Positions 43,168-52,717 of a DNA stretch of 64,000 nt are shown here, one piece after another (position 1 is the first letter of the stretch; each line of letters starts with the position of its first letter). This stretch comes from Chitinophaga tropicalis. GTDB taxonomy: Bacteria; Bacteroidota; Bacteroidia; Chitinophagales; Chitinophagaceae. Location of the stretch: positions 930,001 through 994,000 of the forward strand of contig NZ_WRXN01000001.1 in the NCBI RefSeq assembly GCF_009758205.1. The letters run 5' to 3'. The position numbers and the translations under genes are program-made. Under the pieces are notes generated by a model. It was not told the DNA's origin. It saw only the letters and a list, made by a program, of their open reading frames with translations, and made no database searches.

Positions 43168-44173
43168 ATTATTATCGATCTGTATCCTTACTTACAACAG
43201 GGCTTCTTTTCTGAAAGAAAATCTGGATACATTCATTACACAGGTGGCTGCCCATAATATTCCTATTTATGTATCCGATAACTGTTCTACCGATGATACT
43301 CAGGCTGTTGTCGAAGAGAGCAGGCAAAAGTACCCCTATATTTATTACAACAGGAATGAAACCAACCTGGGGTTTGATGGTAATGTAATGAAGGTGGTTG
43401 AGATGGCTGACAGCAAGTTCTGCTGGTTGTTTGGTGATGATGATAGAATAAAGGAAGGCGCGATAGATAAAGTAATGGAGGTACTGAAAGCTAATTATGA
43501 CCTGATTTTTATAAATGCCTCCACTTATTCAAAAGACTTTTCGACTGTTGTTGATGAGGCGCATTGGCCAATTGCTGAGGATAAGTTATATAGTGGGAAT
43601 GACTCCGATCAGCTTTTTTCAGACCTTGTGCAGTATGCTACATTTGTAGGAAGCCTGATCGTGAACAGGGAGTATTGGAACCAGGTTGCATATCAGAAGT
43701 ACATGAAGACAGGCTTTGTACATGTGGGAGTAGCATTTGAATATATACGCAACAAAAAAGCCTATTATATCGCTTCGCCACTGATCGATATCAGACTGAA
43801 TAATGCAAGCTGGTCTTCCAGCTCTTTCCGGATATGGAATGAATTGTGGCCTAAGGCCATCAGGGAAATACCTGGGTACAGCCTGGATCTGAAGAGAAAG
43901 GTGGCAAGAATGGATATGGAATTTTCAGTAAAGGAAATACTTGCTGAAAGAGCTAAGGGCGCTTATGATCTCAGTGTATACAAAGACTTCCTGTCAAAAG
44001 GCGGGAATATCAGTGTGAGTAAAAAAATGGCTTTCCTGTTGATTGCTCTGACGCCCCGCATTATCCTTGAAAAAGGATACATTTATTTCCTGAAACGGAC
44101 AAAGCCTGCGGGATACAAGTATATTCTATTTGAGCTGAATCATAAGCAAAAGAAAAAGATCAAATATGTATAG
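43157..44173 (+). CDS. GT2 glycosyltransferase, abequosyltransferase-like
   Basis: The 338-residue protein has a GT-A fold: 'LSICILTYNRASFLKENLDT', 'VSDNCSTDDT', 'NLGFDGNVMKV' and a DDD metal motif in 'WLFGDDDRI'. The middle part 'FVGSLIVNREYWNQV' and the long C-terminal helices recall Salmonella RfbV, which transfers abequose. It directly follows the CDP-tyvelose genes, so transfer of the 3,6-dideoxyhexose is a reasonable inference. It overlaps wzx by 11 bases. Confidence 0.82.
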   Translation: MRSELLSICILTYNRASFLKENLDTFITQVAAHNIPIYVSDNCSTDDTQAVVEESRQKYPYIYYNRNETNLGFDGNVMKVVEMADSKFCWLFGDDDRIKEGAIDKVMEVLKANYDLIFINASTYSKDFSTVVDEAHWPIAEDKLYSGNDSDQLFSDLVQYATFVGSLIVNREYWNQVAYQKYMKTGFVHVGVAFEYIRNKKAYYIASPLIDIRLNNASWSSSSFRIWNELWPKAIREIPGYSLDLKRKVARMDMEFSVKEILAERAKGAYDLSVYKDFLSKGGNISVSKKMAFLLIALTPRIILEKGYIYFLKRTKPAGYKYILFELNHKQKKKIKYV

Positions 44174-44212
44174 TTGATGGTTGTTTTTAGCAACTGATTT
44201 ATAAACCTTGTT

Positions 44213-45490
44213 TTGATGAAAGCAATATTTACGATAGTATCCAGAAATTATCTGGGTTTGGCAAGAGTGCTGGGCGAGTCCCTGAGAATAGTGGAACCAG
44301 AAGTTCATTTTTATGTCTTCACAGCGGATACAGTTGATGTTGCAGTGCGGAATGAGTATCCTTTCACAATTATAGAAACAAAGGATACAGTGATTAAAGA
44401 TCCTTTATTATGGAAGGAATGTGCTTTCAAATATAACGTTACCGAATTCTGTACTTTCTTAAAGCCATATGCATTTGAATACCTGTTCTCAGTATTGAAT
44501 GTAGCAGATGCAATTTACCTTGATCCGGACATCTTCGCCTTCTCTTCTTTCAGTGATGTATGGACAGCGCTTGAAACAAAGTCCATCGTTGTAACACCGC
44601 ATATCATGCAGTTGAAAAAAGAATATGATGGTGCTATTGAAGAAGGACAATTCCTGAATTATGGTATTTATAATCTTGGTTTTCTGGCGCTGAAGAGAAA
44701 CCCGGAAGTGATGACATACCTGACCTGGTGGGCATTGAGATTAAACCGGTTCTGTTACGACAGTTCCAGGGAGGGATATTTCACCGATCAGAAATGGGCT
44801 AATTTCATTCCCGTATTCTTCAATGAGTCCTATTTCCTGTTGAATCATCTGGGGAGTGATGTGGCGCCATGGAATTTTCATGAGCGGGAAATTGTTAAAA
44901 CTACAACAGGATATAAGGTGAAGCTGAGGACCGGCAATAGTTCTGAACAGGATTTGATCTTCGTTCACTTCTCCGGGCTGGACTTTAAGTCAATCGATCT
45001 GTCAAATCTATCTTATAAAGACGCAGGCATCAGCTATCACGATGATATTATCCAGTTAATCCGCTTCTATAAAGAAAAGCTTGATGAATTTTCATTCAAC
45101 CAGTATTTCTCATTGGGATATGAGCATAAGTATTTTGATAACGGCACAGTCATCATTAATTTTTACCGTCGTCTTTACAGCGGGTATCTGAAGAAATACG
45201 GGCAGGGCTGGAAGGATCCTTTCTCAACTGCTGATGGTAGCTTTTACAACCTTTTGAAGCAAAAGGGGCTGTTAAGTAAACAGAATACATCCAATGTAGC
45301 TGCTCCTGTTTTGAATCAGCAGGGACGCCAGGATAAAAAGAAAAAAATAGAAATATTGTTCCGCCTTTTAAAGAAAGTTTTGGGATTTGACAGATTCATA
45401 CTTCTGATGGAGTACCTGAATAATAACACTGAGCCGGAAAAGTTGGTTTATTTACTGGAGAACGATTCTCAAAAAAGAACAAATGACTAG
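44213..45490 (+). CDS. Glycosyltransferase, GT8-like, paralogue of the 31796 gene
   Basis: The 425-residue protein starts 'MKAIFTIVSRNYLGLARVLG', has 'LKPY' at 82-85 and DxD at Asp103-Pro-Asp105 in 'IYLDPDIFAFS', exactly the positions seen in the gene at 31796. A 'IFVHFSGLDF' block follows near 255. The C-terminal 150 residues are helical and have no counterpart in the paralogue. Substrates are unknown. Confidence 0.8.
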   Translation: MMKAIFTIVSRNYLGLARVLGESLRIVEPEVHFYVFTADTVDVAVRNEYPFTIIETKDTVIKDPLLWKECAFKYNVTEFCTFLKPYAFEYLFSVLNVADAIYLDPDIFAFSSFSDVWTALETKSIVVTPHIMQLKKEYDGAIEEGQFLNYGIYNLGFLALKRNPEVMTYLTWWALRLNRFCYDSSREGYFTDQKWANFIPVFFNESYFLLNHLGSDVAPWNFHEREIVKTTTGYKVKLRTGNSSEQDLIFVHFSGLDFKSIDLSNLSYKDAGISYHDDIIQLIRFYKEKLDEFSFNQYFSLGYEHKYFDNGTVIINFYRRLYSGYLKKYGQGWKDPFSTADGSFYNLLKQKGLLSKQNTSNVAAPVLNQQGRQDKKKKIEILFRLLKKVLGFDRFILLMEYLNNNTEPEKLVYLLENDSQKRTND

Positions 45491-46772
45491 AATAACTCCT
45501 GTCATATCAGTTGTTACCGTGGTATACAATGGTGCTGCTGCGATTGAAAAAACAATACAGAGTGTATTGAATCAAACGTATGAGCATGTTGAGTATATCG
45601 TTATAGATGGAAATTCAAAAGATGGAACACAGGACATTATAAAAAAGTACGAAGACCGGATCACTTTCTGGAGCAGCGAACCGGATAAGGGTATTTATGA
45701 TGCCATGAATAAAGGTATCAGCAAATGCACTGGCCTGTTCACGATCTTTGTGAATTGCGGAGATTACCTGTACAGCGCGTCTACGCTTGCTTCAATTGTG
45801 GAAACGTATAACAGTGAATTGCAGCAGTATGATATGGTATATGGGAGAGCAAAGATCATAAAGGAAGATGGTTCCCTGTTCGATCTGACTTTCCCACATT
45901 CCCATGAGGAAATGTGGCGCGGTCCCTGCTTTCGTCATGGCGCCTTATTGGCCCGTACAATCATTCTGCAAAATGAACAGTTTGAAGTATCTAAGGAATT
46001 GAAAATTGCTGCCGACTTCGATTTTATTTACAAGTGTTATAAGAAGGGCTGTTCATTTGTTAGCATTGATATTGTGGTAATGGCTTTCCTGGAAGAAGGT
46101 GTATCTGATAATCCTTACCGGCATTTAAAAGACAGTATTTATATCCTTAAAAAATATAAGGACTGGAACCTGAAGACCAGGAAATACTACACGTATAAAT
46201 ATTCCCGTGTGGTGCTCAGTAAGTCGCCGGTACAGAAAATATATCATGGCATCCGGTTGTTCTTGCAGGAATACCTGGCTAATTACTGGATCAATAAAAT
46301 TCCTTTTTACTTTATACGCCATGCATACTATAAAAAAATAAACGGCATCAGGATAGGGAAGGGCAGCAGTATACATCTCAATTGTTTTATAACAGGCAAC
46401 AATATTGAGATCGCTGAGAATAGTGTTATCAACAGGAGATGTTTCCTGGATGGCAGGGGACGTTTGTTTATTGGAAATAAAGTTTCCATTTCACCGGAGG
46501 TACATCTGATCACCGGAGATCACGATTATAATTCTCCCGGCTTTCTGTTCAGGTCTAAAGACATTATAGTAGAGGATTATGTCTGGATCGGTTCCAGAGC
46601 TACTATCCTGCCGGGGGTAAAGCTTGGAACGGGAGCTGTGATCTGTGCCGGTGCTATTGTGACAAAGGATGTAGAGCCATTTGCAGTGGTAGCGGGTATT
46701 CCTGCGGTTAAGATTAAAGAACGGAACAGGGACCTGAATTATAATCCAAGCTGGTTCGCTTACTTCGACTAA
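45483..46772 (+). CDS. Fusion of GT2 glycosyltransferase and hexapeptide-repeat acyltransferase
   Basis: The 429-residue protein has an N-terminal GT2 domain (about 1-220; 'VISVVTVVYNGAAAIEKTIQ', 'DGNSKDGTQDII', 'GIYDAMNKGI'). A left-handed beta-helix domain follows (about 285-415; 'IGKGSSIHLNCFITG', 'ITGDHDYNSPG', 'VWIGSRATILPGVKLG', 'GIPAVKI') of the WcaF/maltose O-acetyltransferase type. The two activities are normally encoded separately in colanic acid-type loci. One protein could thus add a sugar and O-acetylate the product. It overlaps the preceding gene by eight bases. Confidence 0.88.
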   Translation: MTRITPVISVVTVVYNGAAAIEKTIQSVLNQTYEHVEYIVIDGNSKDGTQDIIKKYEDRITFWSSEPDKGIYDAMNKGISKCTGLFTIFVNCGDYLYSASTLASIVETYNSELQQYDMVYGRAKIIKEDGSLFDLTFPHSHEEMWRGPCFRHGALLARTIILQNEQFEVSKELKIAADFDFIYKCYKKGCSFVSIDIVVMAFLEEGVSDNPYRHLKDSIYILKKYKDWNLKTRKYYTYKYSRVVLSKSPVQKIYHGIRLFLQEYLANYWINKIPFYFIRHAYYKKINGIRIGKGSSIHLNCFITGNNIEIAENSVINRRCFLDGRGRLFIGNKVSISPEVHLITGDHDYNSPGFLFRSKDIIVEDYVWIGSRATILPGVKLGTGAVICAGAIVTKDVEPFAVVAGIPAVKIKERNRDLNYNPSWFAYFD

Positions 46773-46795
46773 TTAGGAGGGAATAATTTTGTGCT

Positions 46796-47974
46796 ATGAG
46801 AAACAAAGTAATATATATGTTGGATAAACTGGTAATGGGAAACAACCATGTCATGTTCAATTCCGCTATCAGTTTAATCATAGCCAGGATTTATAAGGAT
46901 CACCAGGTCATTTTTACCGGAGAAAGTACCCATATTAATCAGGTGGCGCAGAACAATTCGTTTATAGAGAATCTGGTGTGCAGAAGTTACGAAGAATTAC
47001 CTCTGCCGCAGTCCAATATAAAAAAATTGTTACCCTGGATTAAAAAAAAGCTGGGGGACTTATTATACATTGAAAAATTTTACCGGCGTACAAAGAAAGA
47101 CGGTGCTGCCATTTTTTTTACCTGTCTAAGTACTACATCCCTCTATTATGCCTGTTTAAGGTTTAGGAACAGCCGGAAGCCTGTTTATTTTGTCCTGCAT
47201 GGAGAAGTTGAATTTATCTTTAAAAAAGATGCAAGGTTGGTAGACAAGGTCAAAGGAAGGATATACAGGGCAACATTGGGTATGATGGAAAAACATATGC
47301 ATTGTATCGTGTTGTCTGATATCGTGAAGATGGCGCTTGAAAAAAAGCAGGTTCTGACTTCGGAAAGGATAATAGCTATTGACCATCCAATCGTAGACAG
47401 GCAGATAACACACAGTGCATTGAATGCTGACACTATTATTTTTGCACATATAGGTTCGGCTATGCAAAAGAAGCGGTCTGAACTTTTCTGGGAATTGGCT
47501 GATAAATTCAGGAATGAGAGCATTCAGAGAAAAAGTGAGTTTAGTGTAATTGGTAAACTGGATCCTGAGTTTGTGGGACTGGCAACGGACAGCGTTAAAG
47601 TACTGTCAGAAAATAATCAATCTATAAGTCAGGAAAAATATGAGCAGTTTATTCATAACGCAGATTACGCAGTATTCACTTTTGATAACGATAATTATGT
47701 ATATCGCGTAAGTGGTGCATTAATGGATGCCATACTTTATGGAAAACCCATTATTGCACTTAGGCAGGACTATATTGAATACCTGTTCCAGGTAGGAGGA
47801 AATATTGGTTTCCTATGTGATAATATGGATAAAATGCAGGAATTGATAAAAAGACTGATTAATAAAGAACCTGTATTGCTGGAGCAATATACTGTACAGC
47901 AACAGAGGTTAAAGGCTTTAAAAGAGATGTTTTCTGTTAAAAGTGTTGCGGAACAATTGAATAAACAACTTTGA
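46796..47974 (+). CDS. GT-B type glycosyltransferase
   Basis: The 392-residue protein is divided into two Rossmann-like halves as in GT4-type enzymes. The C-terminal half shows 'IFAHIGSAMQKKRSELFWEL' and 'NADYAVFTFDNDNYVYRVSG' with 'LMDAILYGKPIIALRQ', the donor-binding region. The usual E-x7-E motif is not well kept. It fits the operon as a chain-building transferase; sugar unknown. Codons here are noticeably AT-rich. Confidence 0.75.
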   Translation: MRNKVIYMLDKLVMGNNHVMFNSAISLIIARIYKDHQVIFTGESTHINQVAQNNSFIENLVCRSYEELPLPQSNIKKLLPWIKKKLGDLLYIEKFYRRTKKDGAAIFFTCLSTTSLYYACLRFRNSRKPVYFVLHGEVEFIFKKDARLVDKVKGRIYRATLGMMEKHMHCIVLSDIVKMALEKKQVLTSERIIAIDHPIVDRQITHSALNADTIIFAHIGSAMQKKRSELFWELADKFRNESIQRKSEFSVIGKLDPEFVGLATDSVKVLSENNQSISQEKYEQFIHNADYAVFTFDNDNYVYRVSGALMDAILYGKPIIALRQDYIEYLFQVGGNIGFLCDNMDKMQELIKRLINKEPVLLEQYTVQQQRLKALKEMFSVKSVAEQLNKQL

Positions 47975-49230
47975 TGAATTCATTTGCAGATAGAGAGATC
48001 AGTAGCAGGATTTTTTTCACCCTGGCAATCACTTCAATTTGGGCTGTATTGCCTGTTGCTTCTGTGTTCCTGATCTTTTTTCTGATCTACAAAATGGATG
48101 AACGCTCTTACAATATTCCATACCTGCTCTTTCTGGTGTCATTATCTTTCGGTCTCATCGCTTATACAGCAGTTTCGGTAGACCGGGGGGGCGAGCCTAC
48201 CGATATTACAAGATATGCGGCCCAATTCAGAACGTTGGCAGAAATACATACCTTGAAGGAATTCATATTCTCAGCAGTACTAACTGATGGCGGAATTTAT
48301 GTGGTATTTCAATTGACCTGTCTGTTACTCGCAAAAACTTTTCCCACTAATCCCCAGGTATTGCCATTGTTCTGGGTAGCATTTGAGTATTTTTTTCTGC
48401 AGATGGCCATTTATGAACTCTCAATTTACCGGAAACCATGGGAGAAAAATACCTTCCTCATTCTTGCTATAACGCTGCTGTTTGGCACTTCTCTTTTTAC
48501 TATACAGGTAGAATTGCTAAAGCAAAGCTCGGCCACTGCTTTGGCTGCATATGCTATTTTCAGGTATATGAATGGCAAAAAGAATAATGGCTGGATATTT
48601 CTGATATCCCTGTTAATACATTCATCCGTATTGATTTTTTTACCTATACTTTTGTTTGGGAAAAAGCAGTTTATTAACCGATATTACCTGCTGATACTTG
48701 GGGGCGCGTTTTGCCTGTCTCTTATAGATATTAACAAAGCTATTTCACTTATCCCGGTGGCGGGATTAGCTGAAAGGGCCAGTTTCTATGCTGATATTGA
48801 AGGATGGACGATCAATAAGATTAATTATGCACTTACATTTCTCTATACATTGATGCTATTGCTGGTGTTGTATGATTCAAGAAGGAAGAACAAGGACAAC
48901 ACTTTCGACAGACTGATGTTTAATACTATCATAGTTAGCTACTCAGTGTTGATTGCTCAGTTTCACAGTGTACACAACTTCGTGCGTTATACTTATCTGC
49001 ATTCGCCATTTTATATAGTTACCTTCTTTTCAGTTTTTACCGGTAATATGACGAAGCTAAGCCGGCTCTATATAGCTATTTGTTTTATTTTAGTACTTAT
49101 TTTTCTGAATATATCATATACATGGACATATTTGAACTCCACTTATACCAATTCATTTATGGATAATTCATTGACCAGATTGTTTACATCTAATGTATAT
49201 GTATTTTTAAATTATAAAGCAGTAAACTAG
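47974..49230 (+). CDS. EpsG/Wzy-like polysaccharide polymerase
   Basis: The 418-residue protein has about 10-11 hydrophobic segments and an early loop 'DRGGEPTDITRYAAQFRTL' like the 'D..RY' loop of EpsG proteins. 'IQVELLKQSSATALAAYAIF' and 'SLLIHSSVLIFLPI' further resemble the EpsG family. Proteins of this kind polymerise lipid-linked repeats at the periplasmic face. The ATG overlaps the preceding stop by one base (TGATG). Confidence 0.8.
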   Translation: MNSFADREISSRIFFTLAITSIWAVLPVASVFLIFFLIYKMDERSYNIPYLLFLVSLSFGLIAYTAVSVDRGGEPTDITRYAAQFRTLAEIHTLKEFIFSAVLTDGGIYVVFQLTCLLLAKTFPTNPQVLPLFWVAFEYFFLQMAIYELSIYRKPWEKNTFLILAITLLFGTSLFTIQVELLKQSSATALAAYAIFRYMNGKKNNGWIFLISLLIHSSVLIFLPILLFGKKQFINRYYLLILGGAFCLSLIDINKAISLIPVAGLAERASFYADIEGWTINKINYALTFLYTLMLLLVLYDSRRKNKDNTFDRLMFNTIIVSYSVLIAQFHSVHNFVRYTYLHSPFYIVTFFSVFTGNMTKLSRLYIAICFILVLIFLNISYTWTYLNSTYTNSFMDNSLTRLFTSNVYVFLNYKAVN

Positions 49231-49232
49231 TC

Positions 49233-49877
49233 ATGGTAAAGATCGCTTTTGTTGATATTTGTGGAACACTGTTCAGGTCTAATACCACTATGGATTTCCT
49301 ATCTGTAGAGAGTGAATCTTTCAGAAAAAAAAGGAGTAGCCTGTTTTACCGTTTTGTCAGCAAGATACTCCGTAAAACAGTCAACTATGATCTGATCAGA
49401 ATACACGGTGTAAAAGAAATAAGCGGCAGGAAACGTGTAGACCTGGATAAGGCAGCTGCGGACTTCTATAATAATTTTCTTGCAACGCGTATGATCAGAG
49501 AATCTGTTGAGGTAATTAATGAACTGAGAACAGAAGGATACAGGATAATTTTTATCTCGGCAACTTTGGATTTTCTTGCAGAAACGATCAGCAGGCAATT
49601 GGGCGCTGACAAAGTGTACGCGACATCACTTAAATATATAAATGAAGTTTGTGCCGGAGAGATCAGCCGTGACTTGCTGGGCAGGAAACACCTTCTGGCA
49701 GAAACCATACTGCGGGATGAGAATGAGGTTGTAGGAGAGATAGCTGTAATAACAGATGATAAAACAGATCTGGACCTGGTATTGATGGCACAGCGCGTGT
49801 TTATTGTATCTCCGGATATTGAAGACACTTTCTGGAAGAAAAAACTAAAAACAGGATTCCGGATTATAAAAAAGTGA
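49233..49877 (+). CDS. HAD-family phosphatase
   Basis: The 214-residue protein has the HAD motif I as 'FVDICGTLF', in which the nucleophile Asp8 is kept but the usual second Asp is Cys. Motif II is in 'IIFISATLDFL', and the acidic motif IV is in 'ITDDKTDLDLV'. The helical cap after motif I fits the SerB-like subclass. It lies two bases after the polymerase and 12 bases before a UbiA-like membrane protein, suggesting a shared step such as dephosphorylating a lipid-linked sugar phosphate. This is inference. Confidence 0.82.
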   Translation: MVKIAFVDICGTLFRSNTTMDFLSVESESFRKKRSSLFYRFVSKILRKTVNYDLIRIHGVKEISGRKRVDLDKAAADFYNNFLATRMIRESVEVINELRTEGYRIIFISATLDFLAETISRQLGADKVYATSLKYINEVCAGEISRDLLGRKHLLAETILRDENEVVGEIAVITDDKTDLDLVLMAQRVFIVSPDIEDTFWKKKLKTGFRIIKK

Positions 49878-49889
49878 AAAGAACAATTA

Positions 49890-50738
49890 ATGATACCATT
49901 TTTTACATATCTGCCTTATACATACTTTCTTAAAACCCGTCTTATTGGCAAATTTCAACGTGTTTCCTGGCTATTTGTCTATTTCTTTCCCGTTATTTTT
50001 ATTTACATAGAAATGGGAACTGTTGTAAATATTTATGACTATTTACTGTTGTTTGTTGGAATTGTTCTGGTTAACTATGTATATGAGAATGGATATCTTG
50101 AGAATGATGTCAAAACAATAAAACAAGAGAATAATCCCACTCTGAGGTTAAATACTGAAGAGATCAGCGTAATAGACGATAAGTTTAGAGCAATATTTTT
50201 TATCAGGGTACTCATTGGGGTGTTGCTGACCACTGCCTACTTTTATTTAGCAGCTTTTGCTTCAGTAAAGGTCAATGCATACATGTTTTTATTTGTATTG
50301 ATAGCATTGCAGATTTTATACATAATATATAACAGGGTTAGGAACCTCTTAAATCTTTTTTTGATTCTACCCCTGAGTTTGATAAGGTTTTTTGGATTTA
50401 TCCTGCCTTTGATTCCAGAGAGGGAACTCGGTGCATTTATCACACTGGCCGTTTTGACCTATCCACTTTCCAAGTTCTTTGAATTTTCTACCAAGGAAAG
50501 ATTCAGGAAGATATTGCCCTGGCTGTGGAACTTTAATATAGACAGATTTAGGATAATATACTATCTTATGTTGACAGTTTTATTGGGAGCCGGCTTTGCC
50601 TTGAAAATCCACCAATATTGCCGGATATTCTTTCTTGTATCAGCATTTTATCTTATTTACAGGTTAGTCGGTTTACTGGTTATAAATAATCAGAAGATAC
50701 TTGCTGATTTCGGGAATAATTTTGGTAGAGACAAATGA
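49890..50738 (+). CDS. Polytopic membrane protein, possibly UbiA-like prenyltransferase
   Basis: The 282-residue protein has about seven hydrophobic segments. The first loop reads 'YVYENGYLENDVKTIKQENN' then 'PTLRL', resembling the first Asp-rich motif of UbiA enzymes (ND-x-x-D-x-x-x-D...NP/RP), but with only ND and Glu kept. The second motif (DxxxD) is not recognisable. UbiA enzymes join an aromatic or phosphoribosyl group to a polyprenyl chain. The pairing with a HAD phosphatase supports a polyprenyl-sugar step, but an unrelated function is possible. Confidence 0.5.
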   Translation: MIPFFTYLPYTYFLKTRLIGKFQRVSWLFVYFFPVIFIYIEMGTVVNIYDYLLLFVGIVLVNYVYENGYLENDVKTIKQENNPTLRLNTEEISVIDDKFRAIFFIRVLIGVLLTTAYFYLAAFASVKVNAYMFLFVLIALQILYIIYNRVRNLLNLFLILPLSLIRFFGFILPLIPERELGAFITLAVLTYPLSKFFEFSTKERFRKILPWLWNFNIDRFRIIYYLMLTVLLGAGFALKIHQYCRIFFLVSAFYLIYRLVGLLVINNQKILADFGNNFGRDK

Positions 50739-50760
50739 CATTAAAAGTTATATATATATT

Positions 50761-51585
50761 ATGAGGTTTTCGGTTCTAATGTCAATCTATAAGAATGACA
50801 ACCCAGAACATCTTGCGGAAAGCCTGAATAGTCTGTTGGAACAGACACTGCTACCGGATGAGATCGTCGTGATTTTTGATGGACCCGTTTCAGAGCAATT
50901 AAGTAAGGTCGTAGATGATATTTCTTTGATCCATCAGGGATTATTTAAAATAATCCAACTGGAGAAAAACGGAGGATTAGGAAAAGCACTGGGCATAGCT
51001 ATGCAGCATTGCACTTATGATATCGTGGCAAGGATGGATGCGGATGATATTGCCAAGCCAGAACGATTCAGGAAACAGATTGAGTTTATAAAGGCGAATC
51101 CCAATGTGGATATAGTGGGATCCTGGATAGAGGAGTTCAATCATTCCACGAAAAATGTACTTTCGTTAAGAAAAGTTCCGGAAACCCATGAAGAAATTGT
51201 GCACTTCGCAAAATTCAGATCTCCTTTTAACCATCCTACTGTACTGTTCAGAAAGAAGGTTGTAATAGAGGCAGGCGGATACCAGGATTATGGTACATTT
51301 GAAGATTATCATCTATGGGCAAGGCTTATAGGAAAAGGGAGGAAGTGTTATAATATCCAGGAAAGCCTGCTTTATTTTAGAATGAATGAGAATATGATTA
51401 AAAGGAGGGGGGGATGGAAAAAAACGTTGGCAGAAATTAAATTACAACAATATTTTCTCTCAATTGGCTTTATAACCAAAATGCAGTTTATTCGGAACGT
51501 GATAACAAGAGGAGGGGCGAGAATAGTACCAGATAAATTACGAAGTATTGTTTATAAATTTTTATTGAGTAGTAAAGCACGATAA
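50761..51585 (+). CDS. GT2 glycosyltransferase
   Basis: The 274-residue protein has a GT-A fold with 'FSVLMSIYKNDNPEHLAESL', 'IVVIFDGPV', 'NGGLGKALGIAMQHC' and the metal motif in 'RMDADDIAKPERF'. 'FNHPTVLFRKKVV' and 'YGTFEDYHLWARL' form the acceptor side. It is of the type often annotated as galactosyl- or rhamnosyltransferase. The ATG at 50761 is chosen since upstream codons overlap the previous gene with no homologous sequence. Confidence 0.88.
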   Translation: MRFSVLMSIYKNDNPEHLAESLNSLLEQTLLPDEIVVIFDGPVSEQLSKVVDDISLIHQGLFKIIQLEKNGGLGKALGIAMQHCTYDIVARMDADDIAKPERFRKQIEFIKANPNVDIVGSWIEEFNHSTKNVLSLRKVPETHEEIVHFAKFRSPFNHPTVLFRKKVVIEAGGYQDYGTFEDYHLWARLIGKGRKCYNIQESLLYFRMNENMIKRRGGWKKTLAEIKLQQYFLSIGFITKMQFIRNVITRGGARIVPDKLRSIVYKFLLSSKAR

Positions 51586-51600
51586 AATCTTATTAGTTAA

Positions 51601-52713
51601 ATGAAAACGGCACTCATTACCGGAATCACAGGCCAGGATGGAGCATATCTTGCAGAATTGCTTCTAAAAAAGGGATATTTTGTTCATGGCATCAAACGCC
51701 GTTCTTCCCTGTTCAACACAGACCGTATTGATAATCTTTACCAGGATCCCCATGACGCCAATGTAAAGTTTAAACTCCATTACGGGGACCTGACTGATTC
51801 CACCAATCTTATCCGCATTATTCAGCAGGTGCAGCCTGATGAAATATATAACCTGGGGGCTATGAGCCATGTACAGGTAAGCTTTGAAACGCCAGAATAT
51901 ACCGCCAATGCGGATGGTATAGGGACATTGAGGATACTCGAAGCTGTCCGTCTGCTCGGTCTGACCCAGAAAACAAAGATCTACCAGGCTTCTACCTCAG
52001 AGCTTTATGGCCTGGTACAGGAAGTGCCACAGTCTGAAAGAACACCGTTCTATCCACGTTCTCCATATGCAGTGGCGAAAATGTACGCTTACTGGATCAC
52101 GGTGAACTACAGGGAAGCATATAACATGTATGCCTGCAATGGTATCCTGTTCAACCATGAGAGCCCTCTGCGCGGAGAGACTTTTGTGACCAGGAAGATT
52201 ACCCGTGGTGTGGCTAAAATAGCACTGGGTATGCAGGACAAACTGTATATGGGTAACCTGGATGCCCAAAGGGACTGGGGCCATGCTAAAGACTATGTAG
52301 AAGCAATGTACCTGATATTACAGCAGGACCAGCCGGAAGACTATGTCATAGCTACGGGTATCACTACTCCTGTAAGGGATTTCATCAGGATGGCCTTTGC
52401 AGAAGCCGGTATTGAGGTAGAATTTAAAGGCAGTGGCGTTAATGAGAAAGGAATAGTGAAAAGTGTGGCTGCCCATGTAACTGCTCTTAAACCGGGACAG
52501 GAAGTGGTAGCTATAGACCCTCGTTATTTCCGTCCTACAGAAGTAGAGCTGCTGATAGGAGATCCTACAAAGGCGCAGACGAAACTGGGCTGGAAGCCAA
52601 AATATGATCTGCCTGCACTGGTGACTGAAATGGTAAAAGCTGACCTTGAACTGTTTAAGCAGGAAAAGATGCTGAAGGAAGCGGGCTATAAAATTTTAAA
52701 CCAATTTGAATAG
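51601..52713 (+). CDS. gmd: GDP-mannose 4,6-dehydratase
   Basis: Gmd converts GDP-mannose to GDP-4-keto-6-deoxymannose. The 370-residue protein starts '[20 protein letters not shown]' with the dinucleotide-binding GxxGxxG and '[18 protein letters not shown]', both characteristic of Gmd. Catalytic Tyr and Lys lie in '[12 protein letters not shown]', and '[16 protein letters not shown]' supplies Ser/Thr and Glu. The base composition is back to that of the host housekeeping genes. Followed by fcl within five bases. Confidence 0.97.
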   Translation: MKTALITGITGQDGAYLAELLLKKGYFVHGIKRRSSLFNTDRIDNLYQDPHDANVKFKLHYGDLTDSTNLIRIIQQVQPDEIYNLGAMSHVQVSFETPEYTANADGIGTLRILEAVRLLGLTQKTKIYQASTSELYGLVQEVPQSERTPFYPRSPYAVAKMYAYWITVNYREAYNMYACNGILFNHESPLRGETFVTRKITRGVAKIALGMQDKLYMGNLDAQRDWGHAKDYVEAMYLILQQDQPEDYVIATGITTPVRDFIRMAFAEAGIEVEFKGSGVNEKGIVKSVAAHVTALKPGQEVVAIDPRYFRPTEVELLIGDPTKAQTKLGWKPKYDLPALVTEMVKADLELFKQEKMLKEAGYKILNQFE

Positions 52714-52717
52714 TAAG

